A stretch of 64,000 bases of DNA from Kribbella solani (GTDB lineage Bacteria > Actinomycetota > Actinomycetes > Propionibacteriales > Kribbellaceae): NCBI RefSeq assembly GCF_014205295.1, contig NZ_JACHNF010000001.1, positions 5,084,001 to 5,148,000 on the forward strand. Reading direction: 5' to 3'. The first letter of the stretch is position 1. Each line of letters opens with the position of its first letter. The notes beneath the pieces are model-generated. The model was not told the origin of the DNA and did no database searches. It saw only the letters and a list, made by a program, of their open reading frames with translations. This document shows, in pieces, positions 17,952 through 25,881 of this stretch. Position numbers and translations under genes: made by a program.

Positions 17952-18254
17952 GACTTCTATGGTCCCTCTCTACTGCGCCCCGACGGCTTTCGTCACTTCA
18001 AAAGTTAACGTCGCCGAGGACCAGATCTGATGGTGTTGGCACTACTCCGGTAGTGGCGTTGGCACCACCATGGGAGGGGGCCATGGCCTGCCAGCAGAGA
18101 ACCCTGTCACGGACGGGGCCTTCACTGCCACCTGAAACCACCTGTACTCCGCCCTGGCGCGCGACATGCCGTACCTAGGGGAGCTTTCAGGGAAAAACCA
18201 GACGAAAGTCGGGTCCGGTGTACATCTTCCGGTTGTTGCCCTCGTCCACCATGT
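17952..18254. other. Gene-less spacer upstream of the P450 gene
   Basis: About 300 bases without a convincing open frame, between the P450 gene (whose promoter should be here) and the DUF2785 gene (whose 3' end abuts it). The only clear structure is the dyad at 18040-18055 and the repeated word GTTGGCAC on either side of it. Confidence 0.6.
18040..18055. promoter_or_regulatory. Inverted repeat upstream of the P450 gene
   Basis: CACTAC-TCCG-GTAGTG is a perfect 6-bp dyad with a 4-base spacer, flanked on both sides by the word GTTGGCAC (18034-18041 and 18058-18065). It lies about 90 bp upstream of the P450 start, a normal place for a repressor site. No matching regulator gene is adjacent. Confidence 0.4.
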
Positions 18255-19043
18255 TCAGAGGTAGTACGGCGTGACCGTCCGGAGTACGTCCACCAGCTTT
18301 GTCTTGACCTGGTCGCGCCGGGGGATCACGGTGATCCGGTCCCGTACCCGCACCCCGTGGTCCGCGAGCACGTACAGGGCCCGCAGCGTACGAATCGTGT
18401 TGGTGACCTCTGGCCTGATCCCTTCGACCGGTGGATTCGACAGCGCCCGCAGAGCTGGATCGAGCCAGCCCGTGACGTCCTCATCGTTCAGATCCGTACG
18501 AGTCAGGGTAGCTGCCAGCGCGTAACCGAGCCGGTCGTCCTCCAGGTCCGCCAGCACGTACGCCGTGGGCGTCAGCAGGCGGCCGATGCCCAGCCGGAGC
18601 ATCTGCACCGGTTCGACCGCGGAGTGCAGGCCGAGCGTACCGAGCAGGTCGGCGCCGTGTGCGACCGCGTGCAACCAGCCGAGCTTCTCGTCGTACCCAC
18701 GGAGGTCCGCCTCGGCCACGTACCAGCGCTCGAACGGAGGCACCCAGCTCGGCTCGAACACCCCGGCGGTGACGATCGCGTCCAGCACCAGCGGCGCGAA
18801 CGTACGCGCCTGCACCTCGCTGTCCGCGAACCGCGCGACCATCTCGTCCCCCAGCGCCCGCAGCTGCCCCGTGGACAGCACGCCACGCTCGATCCAGGTC
18901 GCCAGCGTGAAGTACGCCTGCCGGTCCCGGACGACCGGATCAGGCGACCGCAGCATCGCCACCAGCTCGGCCACCAGTACCTCCAGCGGCCGATCGGTGG
19001 GGACCTCGTACCCGTTGTCGCGTACCTGCGCCCAATCGGTCAT
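18255..19043 (-). CDS. DUF2785 family protein
   Basis: A 262-residue, mainly helical cytoplasmic protein with the family hallmark R-G-Y-D-E-K-L-G-W-L-H-A-V-A-H-G-A-D. Function of the family is unknown. The ATG at 19043 is preferred over the GTG at 19052 because a -10-like TACGGT lies 7 bases before it, suggesting a leaderless transcript. It is followed by the P450 spacer and preceded by terminator-like hairpins of the ABC pair. Confidence 0.8.
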   Translation of the reverse strand: MTDWAQVRDNGYEVPTDRPLEVLVAELVAMLRSPDPVVRDRQAYFTLATWIERGVLSTGQLRALGDEMVARFADSEVQARTFAPLVLDAIVTAGVFEPSWVPPFERWYVAEADLRGYDEKLGWLHAVAHGADLLGTLGLHSAVEPVQMLRLGIGRLLTPTAYVLADLEDDRLGYALAATLTRTDLNDEDVTGWLDPALRALSNPPVEGIRPEVTNTIRTLRALYVLADHGVRVRDRITVIPRRDQVKTKLVDVLRTVTPYYL

Positions 19044-19115
19044 GCGCGGCACCGTAAGCGTTTGCCGGGGCCAGGCGCCAGCCCAGGTCCGGAACCCCGC
19101 CCGGAAACGGGAAAC

Positions 19116-19155
19116 GGCCCGTGGCTCATCCGGTTGCCCAGATGCGCCACGGACC
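19116..19155 (-). terminator. Candidate terminator downstream of the ABC exporter operon
   Basis: On the minus strand GGTCCGTGGC pairs with GCCACGGGCC (10 bp including one G-T pair, 20-base loop), followed by a T-containing tract. It lies about 80 bp after the permease stop and before the DUF2785 start. Confidence 0.4.
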
Positions 19156-19192
19156 GTCGCGGCCAGGACCCCTCAGCCCGGCCGGGCCCGTG

Positions 19193-19224
19193 CCCCGGTC
19201 AGGGCCCCTCAACTCCGACCGGGG
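19193..19224 (-). terminator. Hairpin just after the ABC permease stop
   Basis: CCCCGGTC and GACCGGGG form an 8-bp stem with a 16-base loop, nine bases past the permease stop codon. There is no U-tract, as is common for GC-rich actinobacterial terminators. It could act together with the hairpin at 19116-19155. Confidence 0.4.
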
Positions 19225-19233
19225 TGGTTCGGG

Positions 19234-19998
19234 TTACGCGTCGCGCTTGCTCGCCGAGAACAGCGCGACCGCCATCAGCGCGACCGCCCAGCCGAGGAAG
19301 TACAGCAGCGCCCACCACGGCGTCAGCGCGTACTGGCTGCCGCCGGCGTTCGCACCGGCCAGGCCGAAGTCCTGGCCCTGGTTCAGGAACGAGGAACCGT
19401 TCGCGAACGGCGCCCAGCGGGCCAGGTCGTCACCGATCTTGGGGATCAGGTTGACCAGGTTCTCGACCAGCAGCGGCCAGAGGATCAGGATCGCGATCGC
19501 ACCGGCGCTCTGCCGGATCAGGATGCCGACGGCCACCGCGAACACCGCGGAGATCGCGAACACCAGACCCTGACCGGCCAGCAGCCGCCACTCGGCCCCG
19601 GTCTTGATCGCCAGGTCGGCGTTGCTGGCGAACAGGCTGCCGACGCCCCAGGCGCCGAAGGACGCGATCAGGCCGATGATGCCGGACAGGAACGCGACCA
19701 CCGCGGTCTTGCCGAGCAGCAGCGCGGCCCGCTGCGGGACGGCCTGGAAGCTGGTCCGGATGGTGCCGAACCGGTACTCGGTGGTGACGGCCAGCGCGGC
19801 CATCACCATCATCACCATCTGGCTCAGCTGCGCGCCGGGCTGGGTGATGAAGATCGTCGCCTGCCGCTCCTCGTCACCCTTGAGGAAGCCGGTCGTCAGT
19901 GCCGCGAACCCGACGGTCAGCACGGCCGCGACGATCATGCACCACCACGGCGAGCGGGTGGAGAAGAGCTTGATCCGCTCGACAGTGATCACCGACAT
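19234..19998 (-). CDS. ABC transporter permease (ABC-2 type)
   Basis: A 254-residue integral membrane protein with about six hydrophobic segments (for example M-I-V-A-A-V-L-T-V-G-F and A-I-L-I-L-W-P-L-L). The ATG at 19998 lies one base after the stop codon of the ATPase gene and has a full Shine-Dalgarno sequence, AAGGAGGA, overlapping that gene's end, so translation is coupled. It forms an exporter with the ATPase; BcrAB/NatAB-type pairs export drugs, peptides or ions, but the cargo here is unknown. Confidence 0.88.
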   Translation of the reverse strand: MSVITVERIKLFSTRSPWWCMIVAAVLTVGFAALTTGFLKGDEERQATIFITQPGAQLSQMVMMVMAALAVTTEYRFGTIRTSFQAVPQRAALLLGKTAVVAFLSGIIGLIASFGAWGVGSLFASNADLAIKTGAEWRLLAGQGLVFAISAVFAVAVGILIRQSAGAIAILILWPLLVENLVNLIPKIGDDLARWAPFANGSSFLNQGQDFGLAGANAGGSQYALTPWWALLYFLGWAVALMAVALFSASKRDA

Positions 19999-19999
19999 G

Positions 20000-20992
20000 T
20001 CAGTTGTCCTCCTTCGGACCCGCGGCCACCTCGGAACCCGATGGCGCGGCAAGCTGGGTCACGGCAGCGACCTCGTCGTGCGCGTGGTACTCGACCGAGT
20101 CACCGGTCATCTGCATGAACGCCTGCTCCAGCGAGCCGCGCTGCAGCGTCAGCTCGTGCAGCACGATGCCGTGCGCGGCGGCGGCCTCACCGACCTGGTC
20201 GGTGGTCAGGTCGCCCTCGACGAACAGCACCTTGCCCTGGTCCTCGACGTCCTCGATCCGGGTCACCAGCTGCTGCCCGTTCAGCACGCCGGCCAGCTGG
20301 TCGAGCTGCGGGGTCCGCACCTTGACCGTGGTACCGCTGGCGCGGTCGACGAACTCCTGGGTGCTGCTCTGCGCGATCAGCTTGCCGCGGCCGATGACGA
20401 TCAGTTCCTCGGCGGTGAGCGCCATCTCGGACAGCAGGTGGCTGGAGACCAGCACGGTCCGGCCTTCGTCGGCCAGCTTGTGCATGAAGGTCCGGATCCA
20501 GACGATGCCCTCCGGGTCGAGGCCGTTCACCGGCTCGTCGAAGAGCAGCACCTCCGGGTCACCGAGCAGCGCGCCGGCGATCCCGAGCCGCTGCGACATG
20601 CCCAGCGAGAAGGCACCGGCCCGCTTGTTCGCGACCGCGGCCAGGCCGACCATGTCGAGGGCCTTGTCGACCGACGACTTCGGCAGCTTGTTGGACGCGG
20701 CCATCCAGGTCAGATGGGCGCGGGCCGAGCGGTTCGGGTGGACCCACTTGGCGTCCAGCAGCGCGCCGACCTTGGTCAGCGGCTTGTGCAGGTCGCGGTA
20801 ACGCTGCCCGTCGATGGTGACTTCGCCGGACGTCGGGGTGTCGAGCCCGAGGATCATCCGCATGGTGGTCGACTTGCCGGCCCCGTTCGGGCCGAGGAAG
20901 CCGGTCACCTTGCCGGGTTTGACCTCGAAAGACAGGTTGTCAACGGCAACGGTCGCGCCGTATCGCTTGGTGAGGCCCTTTGCCTCGATCAT
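20000..20992 (-). CDS. ABC transporter ATP-binding protein (CcmA/NatA/BcrA type)
   Basis: A 330-residue exporter-type ATPase. The Walker A motif is G-P-N-G-A-G-K-S (34-41), the signature is a degenerate F-S-L-G-M-S-Q, Walker B is V-L-L-F-D-E-P and the switch histidine is in L-V-S-S-H-L-L. The C-terminal 90 residues after the ATPase core resemble the regulatory extension of drug-exporter ATPases. The start at 20992 begins the conserved domain. It is the first gene of a two-gene operon with the ABC-2 permease. Confidence 0.93.
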   Translation of the reverse strand: MIEAKGLTKRYGATVAVDNLSFEVKPGKVTGFLGPNGAGKSTTMRMILGLDTPTSGEVTIDGQRYRDLHKPLTKVGALLDAKWVHPNRSARAHLTWMAASNKLPKSSVDKALDMVGLAAVANKRAGAFSLGMSQRLGIAGALLGDPEVLLFDEPVNGLDPEGIVWIRTFMHKLADEGRTVLVSSHLLSEMALTAEELIVIGRGKLIAQSSTQEFVDRASGTTVKVRTPQLDQLAGVLNGQQLVTRIEDVEDQGKVLFVEGDLTTDQVGEAAAAHGIVLHELTLQRGSLEQAFMQMTGDSVEYHAHDEVAAVTQLAAPSGSEVAAGPKEDN

Positions 20993-21201
20993 CGCCGTAC
21001 TCCTCGTTCGGTGGCGCACCTGGTGTTGTGGACTGTCGGTAACAAGTATCGAGGTCACCTGGGCCGGAAGCATCGGACCTCGGGCGGAACCGGTGTGTCC
21101 ACCCGTGGGTTGATTCTTCCGTCCCCCGCCGGGCGGCTGCCATCGGTTAAAGCCCTGACCACAACCCCGACCATCCCCTATCGGCCGCGGCCACGCATCA
21201 G

Positions 21202-21230
21202 CCGAAAGTCGACGCCGGCCGGACTTTCGG
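21202..21230 (-). terminator. Terminator-like hairpin after the sortase gene
   Basis: CCGAAAGTC and GACTTTCGG make a perfect 9-bp stem with an 11-base loop, 39 bases beyond the sortase-fusion stop codon on the minus strand. It has no T-run. Confidence 0.5.
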
Positions 21231-21268
21231 CGCGGAACCGGCCCTGGTTTATCGCGAAACCGGGCGAT

Positions 21269-22489
21269 TCAGTCGAGCGGGACGCCGTACAGCACCAGGT
21301 TCTGGCTGTAGCGACGGGTCGCGCGATCGTACGAGCCGGTGCAGGTCACCAGCGCCAGCCGGGGCTTCGCCGCGCCACTGAACAGGTCCGCCGGCAGCGC
21401 ATTCTGCTCGTACGTACGACGTGAGACGATCCGGTACCAGTGGACGCCTCCGTCGCCGCCCGTCACCGCGACACGCGCACCGACCGCTACATCAGGCAAT
21501 GCGGCGAACACGCCGCGTCCGCGAGTGGTGTCGACGTGCCCTGCCAGTAGTACTGTGCCGCCGGCCGACCCAGGCGCCGCACCGGCCGCCCACCAGCCCA
21601 CGTCGGCCGCTGACCCTGGCATCTGCAGCCGCCCGTCCCCACCAGTTCCTACTGGCTGCACTGCAGCTGTCAGCACACCAGGCAGCTTCAGCCGCACCGG
21701 TGGCACGGCTGCTTCACGTTCCTCTGCCGCCGCCCCGGCCTTCGGTACGTCGCCTGTATCAGGTGGCTGCTTTCCGAACAGCAGTACGAGTCCAACGGCC
21801 AGTGCGGCAACTCCTAGGACGCGGCGGCGTACGGAGATCGCCTTGCCGACCAGGAGCAGCAGTACGCCCAGACCGAGCAGCACCACTGCCGTACGCGAGC
21901 GTGCCTGCTGCGCGGCGGCCACCTGACCGCCGTCGCCAGTAGGTACGACCGGAGTACCGGATGCGGTGCGGCAGGGACCTGCCACTATCCGCAGGTCCAT
22001 CTCGACCACTGGCTTGGCGCCATTCGCGACAGCCTCCACCGCGGGCGACGCGGCCTGTGGCAAGTCGCCTCCGATCAGCTTCAGGTACTGCTGGTGCTCC
22101 TGGCGCTGCAGCACCAGCCAGGCGTTGTCGAACGCTGCCGCCTTGCCCTTGGCGGTCAGTGCGTCGAGCTGCTGCCGTTCGGCCAGTGACGGGATCGCCA
22201 CCAGCCCGAGACCAAGTCGATCGGCGACGGCGAGCTCCTGCGCGGACAGGCGGCGATGGTCCCGTTCCAGCTGCGCGCCCGCCTTGCGTACGCACGCACT
22301 CCGGCCGTTCGTCTGCGCGAGCTGCGCGGCCCGGATGATGGTCAGATTCAGCTGGTGGGCCTGGTTGAGGTAGTCGAGATCAGGTTGCGGCGTGGCCGCG
22401 TACGCCGGTTGTGCCGCCCCAGGGAAGCCCAGCAGTGCTGCCAGCAGGATCAGCAGCAACACCGTCGTCGTTCGCCGGGAAGAAGGCAC
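21269..22489 (-). CDS. DUF4142-class F-type sortase fusion protein, secreted and membrane bound
   Basis: A 406-residue protein. An N-terminal signal peptide (L-L-L-I-L-L-A-A-L-L-G-F) is followed at about 35-105 by a DUF4142-like four-helix region (D-Y-L-N-Q-A-H-Q-L-N-L, then C-V-R-K-A-G-A-Q-L-E-R-D-H). Two membrane helices follow near 200-245, and a C-terminal sortase has histidine in L-A-G-H-V-D (H318), cysteine in L-V-T-C-T-G (C383) and arginine in T-R-R-Y-S-Q-N (R392/R393), as in class F sortases. The GTG at 22489 has AGGGGG five bases upstream. A DUF4142 region on a sortase is unusual; no LPXTG-type substrate gene is adjacent. Confidence 0.8.
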   Translation of the reverse strand: MPSSRRTTTVLLLILLAALLGFPGAAQPAYAATPQPDLDYLNQAHQLNLTIIRAAQLAQTNGRSACVRKAGAQLERDHRRLSAQELAVADRLGLGLVAIPSLAERQQLDALTAKGKAAAFDNAWLVLQRQEHQQYLKLIGGDLPQAASPAVEAVANGAKPVVEMDLRIVAGPCRTASGTPVVPTGDGGQVAAAQQARSRTAVVLLGLGVLLLLVGKAISVRRRVLGVAALAVGLVLLFGKQPPDTGDVPKAGAAAEEREAAVPPVRLKLPGVLTAAVQPVGTGGDGRLQMPGSAADVGWWAAGAAPGSAGGTVLLAGHVDTTRGRGVFAALPDVAVGARVAVTGGDGGVHWYRIVSRRTYEQNALPADLFSGAAKPRLALVTCTGSYDRATRRYSQNLVLYGVPLD

Positions 22490-22567
22490 GGCTACCCCCT
22501 GTCGTCCGTACGACACTAAAACGACACGCGCTCCGGGTCCAGACGTACGCGGCCCGGTCCAGACGGA

Positions 22568-22604
22568 CGAAACGGCCCGCCGGTCCAGCCGGCGAGCCGT
22601 TTCG
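22568..22604 (-). terminator. Terminator after hppA
   Basis: CGAAACGGC pairs with GCCGTTTCG (9 bp) and the inner CGCCGG with CCGGCG, giving a long, nearly continuous stem around the loop TCCAG. It lies 15 bases after the hppA stop codon. The very stable GC-rich hairpin without a U-run is typical of high-GC actinobacteria. Confidence 0.7.
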
Positions 22605-22619
22605 GGTGGAGCTACCGCG

Positions 22620-24920
22620 TCAGGCCGCGGCCTTCGCCTCCGCCGGAGTGTCGGCGATGACCGACTCCCGGCGCTTGGAGATGTACACCGCGACCACCAG
22701 GATGGCCAGCGCGACGACCGCGATGATGATCCGCAGCGCGGTGTTGGTGTTGTTGCCGATCGCGGAGTAGCCGACGACGGCCGGAGCGATCAGCACCGAG
22801 ACCAGGTTCATCACCTTGATCAGCGGGTTGATGGCCGGACCAGCGGTGTCCTTGAACGGGTCACCGACGGTGTCACCGATGACGGTGGCCTCGTGCGCGG
22901 GCGAACCCTTACCGCCGTGGTTGCCGTCCTCGACCAGCTTCTTGGCGTTGTCCCAGGCACCACCGGAGTTGGCCAGGAAGACCGCCATCAGCGTGCCGGA
23001 GCCGATCGCACCGGCCAGGTAACCGGCCAGCGCCGGGGCACCCAGACCGAAGCCGACGGCGATCGGCGCGGTGATCGCGAGCAGACCGGGGGTGGCCAGC
23101 TCACGCAGCGAGTCGCGGGTGCAGATGTCCACGACCTTGCCGTACTCCGGCTTGCCGGTGCCTTCCATGATCCCGGGGATGTCCCGGAACTGCCGGCGCA
23201 CCTCGTACACGACCGCGCCGGCGGCCCGGCCGACGGCGTTGATGGCCAGGCCGGAGAACATGAACACGACGGCCGCACCGAGGATCAGGCCGACCAGCGT
23301 GCCCGGGTTGAACACCAGCGCGTCCGCCTCGAACTTGGCGTAGTTGTCCGCCAGCGCGGTCCGGATCGCGTCCGTGTACGAGCCGAACAGCGCGGTCGCG
23401 GCGAGTACGGCGGTCGCGATCGCGATGCCCTTGGTGATCGCCTTCGTGGTGTTGCCGACGGCGTCCAGCTCGGTCAGGATCTGGGCCGCTTCGCCCTCGA
23501 CGTCACCGGACATCTCGGCGATGCCCTGCGCGTTGTCGGAGACCGGGCCGAAGGTGTCCATCGCGACGATGACGCCGACCGTGGTGAGCAGACCACAACC
23601 GGCCAGCGCGATCGCGAACAGCGCGACGACGCCGGTACCACCGACCAGGAAGGCGCCGTACACGGCCGCCGCGATCACCACGGCGGTGTACACGGCGGAC
23701 TCGAAGCCGACCGAGATACCGGACAGGATGACGGTGGCCGCGCCGGTCAGCGAGGTCTTGCCGACGTCCTTGACCGGCTTGTCCTCGGTGCCGGTGAAGT
23801 AACCGGTCAGGGCCAGGATGATGGCTGCCAGCACGATGCCGATGATCACCGAGACGGTGGCGATCAGTCGCGGGTCGCCGTCGGTGTTCGCGATCGCGGT
23901 GCCGGCCGCGCCGGTCAGTTCCTTGAAGCTGCCGGGCAGATAGACGAACGCCGCCACCGCACAGAGCACGCCGGAGACCACCGCGGAGATGTAGAAGGCA
24001 CGGTTGATCGTGCGCAGGCCGTTCTCACCGGTCCGCGGCCGGGTCAGGAAGACCCCGATCACCGCGGTGACGGCGCCGATCGCCGGGACGATCAGCGGGA
24101 ACACCAGGCCCTGCTCGCCGAACGCGGCCTTGCCCAGGATCAGCGAGGCCACCAGCATCACGGCGTAGGACTCGAACAGGTCGGCCGCCATGCCGGCACA
24201 GTCGCCGACGTTGTCACCGACGTTGTCGGCGATCGTCGCGGCGTTCCGGGGGTCGTCCTCGGGAATGTTCTGCTCGACCTTGCCGACCAGGTCGGCGCCG
24301 ACGTCGGCGGCCTTGGTGAAGATACCGCCGCCGACCCGCATGAACATGGCCAGCATCGCGGCGCCGAAACCGAAGCCCTCGAGCACGGTCGGGGCGTCAC
24401 CCTTGAAGAGCAGCACCACCAGCGCGGCACCGAACAGACCGAAACCGACGGTCGCCATCCCGACGGTGCCGCCGGTCCGGAACGCCACCCGCATCGCCGG
24501 GTCGCGGCCCTCGTCCCGGGCAGCCGCGGCGACCCGGACGTTGGCGCGGGTCGCCAGCCACATGCCCAGATAGCCGATCAGCGCGGAGAAGCCCGCGCCG
24601 ACCAGGAAGAAGACCGACCGGAAGATCTTCAGTGTGGTCTCGTTGCTACCGTGGGCGGGCAGCAGGAAGAGCAGCAGAAAGGCGACAACGGCGAAGACGG
24701 ACAGCGTCCGGAACTGCCGGCTCAGGTAGGCCGAAGCGCCTTCCTGGACCGCGGCGGCGATCGTCTTCATGTTCTCGGTGCCATCGTTCGCGGCAAGCAC
24801 CTGGCCCCGGAAGACCATCGCGATCGCGACCGCGAGAATCGCGATCACTCCGACGACGATCACCAGTGTGGTGTTGCTCGACGAAAGATCCACCGCTTGT
24901 GCAGCAAGCAGCGCGGACAT
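22620..24920 (-). CDS. hppA: K+-independent H+-translocating membrane pyrophosphatase
   Basis: A 766-residue pump with about 16 membrane segments that couples pyrophosphate hydrolysis to proton export. The family signature D-V-G-A-D-L-V-G-K-V-E near residue 210 and the acidic D-N-V-G-D-N-V-G-D segment bind Mg-PPi. The motif G-N-T-T-K-A-I-T-K-G has lysine where K+-dependent enzymes have alanine, so this is the K+-independent subclass. The ATG at 24920 has a perfect AAGGAGG six bases upstream; the longer frame is not needed. It lies 237 bp downstream of the BldG-like gene on the same strand. Confidence 0.97.
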   Translation of the reverse strand: MSALLAAQAVDLSSSNTTLVIVVGVIAILAVAIAMVFRGQVLAANDGTENMKTIAAAVQEGASAYLSRQFRTLSVFAVVAFLLLFLLPAHGSNETTLKIFRSVFFLVGAGFSALIGYLGMWLATRANVRVAAAARDEGRDPAMRVAFRTGGTVGMATVGFGLFGAALVVLLFKGDAPTVLEGFGFGAAMLAMFMRVGGGIFTKAADVGADLVGKVEQNIPEDDPRNAATIADNVGDNVGDCAGMAADLFESYAVMLVASLILGKAAFGEQGLVFPLIVPAIGAVTAVIGVFLTRPRTGENGLRTINRAFYISAVVSGVLCAVAAFVYLPGSFKELTGAAGTAIANTDGDPRLIATVSVIIGIVLAAIILALTGYFTGTEDKPVKDVGKTSLTGAATVILSGISVGFESAVYTAVVIAAAVYGAFLVGGTGVVALFAIALAGCGLLTTVGVIVAMDTFGPVSDNAQGIAEMSGDVEGEAAQILTELDAVGNTTKAITKGIAIATAVLAATALFGSYTDAIRTALADNYAKFEADALVFNPGTLVGLILGAAVVFMFSGLAINAVGRAAGAVVYEVRRQFRDIPGIMEGTGKPEYGKVVDICTRDSLRELATPGLLAITAPIAVGFGLGAPALAGYLAGAIGSGTLMAVFLANSGGAWDNAKKLVEDGNHGGKGSPAHEATVIGDTVGDPFKDTAGPAINPLIKVMNLVSVLIAPAVVGYSAIGNNTNTALRIIIAVVALAILVVAVYISKRRESVIADTPAEAKAAA

Positions 24921-25157
24921 CCGTCCTCCTTGTAGGCAACCCGTCCGGGCTTGACGGCCCCCGTCTGCCGCAACCGAAGGGTTGGGAAAATACGACACAG
25001 CGCCAGGGGACTGACGCGGTGGGTCACTCTAACGGGTGACCGACCAGACCTGACGACAGGGTGGTCTACGCCATACCGGGCCGAAACGGCAAGAGGTGTG
25101 CCGAAACCTGAGCGCTGCGGTCACCCTGTGTAGTGACAGGGATACGTTTTCACTTGA

Positions 25158-25487
25158 TCAGATCGCCGAGGCGACGTCGGGGTGGATGTCGAAGACCTTC
25201 GTCAGCCCGGTGATCCGGAAGATCTTCAGCAGCCGTTCCTGGGTACAGACCAGGGACAGCGAACCGTCGTGGGTACGCACCCGTTTCAGTCCGCCGACGA
25301 GGACGCCGAGTCCGGTGGAGTCCAGGAACTCCACGCCTTCCAGGTCGATGACGAGGTCGTGACTCCCTTCGTCGACGAGCGCGGCGATCTTCTCGCGGAG
25401 CTTCGGTGCGGTGTAGACGTCGATCTCCCCCGCCACCTCGATGACGGTCCGCCCGCCCTCGGCGCGCGCGGTCAGCGACAGATCCAC
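25158..25487 (-). CDS. BldG-like STAS-domain anti-sigma factor antagonist
   Basis: A 109-residue single-domain STAS protein. The phosphorylatable serine is S57 in F-L-D-S-T-G-L-G-V-L-V-G-G-L-K-R-V, the same context and number as in Streptomyces BldG, and the ending F-R-I-T-G-L-T-K-V-F is characteristic. BldG binds anti-sigma factors and controls development and stress sigma factors. GTG at 25487 was chosen because GGAGG lies five bases upstream; GTG at 25514 lacks one. No anti-sigma kinase gene lies beside it in the window. Confidence 0.88.
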   Translation of the reverse strand: MDLSLTARAEGGRTVIEVAGEIDVYTAPKLREKIAALVDEGSHDLVIDLEGVEFLDSTGLGVLVGGLKRVRTHDGSLSLVCTQERLLKIFRITGLTKVFDIHPDVASAI

Positions 25488-25569
25488 TTCGGCCTCCGAT
25501 CCCGTCCTGTGCACCTTGGTTCACTCGCATGCGCTCGGTGAACTGCTGCATTCAACCATGTACGGACCG

Positions 25570-25739
25570 TAAGAGGGTGTCCGAGGGCTCGGCGCCGTAG
25601 CGAGGAGGTGCTCGGTGCGGTAGCTCGGTGCGCGGGAGGGGAGGCCTCGATGTGGTTTCATCGTTGCCTTCCCTCCCGTGCGCCGAGGTGCCGTGCCGAG
25701 TGCCCCGCAGTAGGCGCAGAGCCCTCGGACACCCTCTAA
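25570..25739. mobile_element. MITE-like palindromic element with TAA target duplication
   Basis: A 164-bp segment (25573-25736) folds back on itself almost end to end. The outer 18 bases are perfect inverted repeats (GAGGGTGTCCGAGGGCTC at the left, its complement at the right), and about 55 further bases of each arm pair imperfectly around a short centre near 25650. It is flanked by TAA on both sides (25570-25572 and 25737-25739), which looks like a 3-bp target-site duplication. Ends beginning GAGGGTGT with a TNA duplication recall some IS5-family groups; it has no transposase. It separates the BldG-like gene from the helicase. Confidence 0.75.
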
Positions 25740-25881
25740 GTGAGACCCGTTGCCGAAAACTCTTTCATCCTCGACCTACCGAAGTCGATTCCCGCCCGGA
25801 AAAAGCCGTGTGCATCAGCGCGTGCATTCTCAGCCGGTACTCAGTCCGGCAACTGTCCCCGGCTGGACATAGGCTCACCGC

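Noticed and set aside
22392..24935. An 847-codon plus-strand frame opposite hppA
   Set aside because: Shadow frame rich in Asp, Arg and His; hppA on the other strand is unmistakable.
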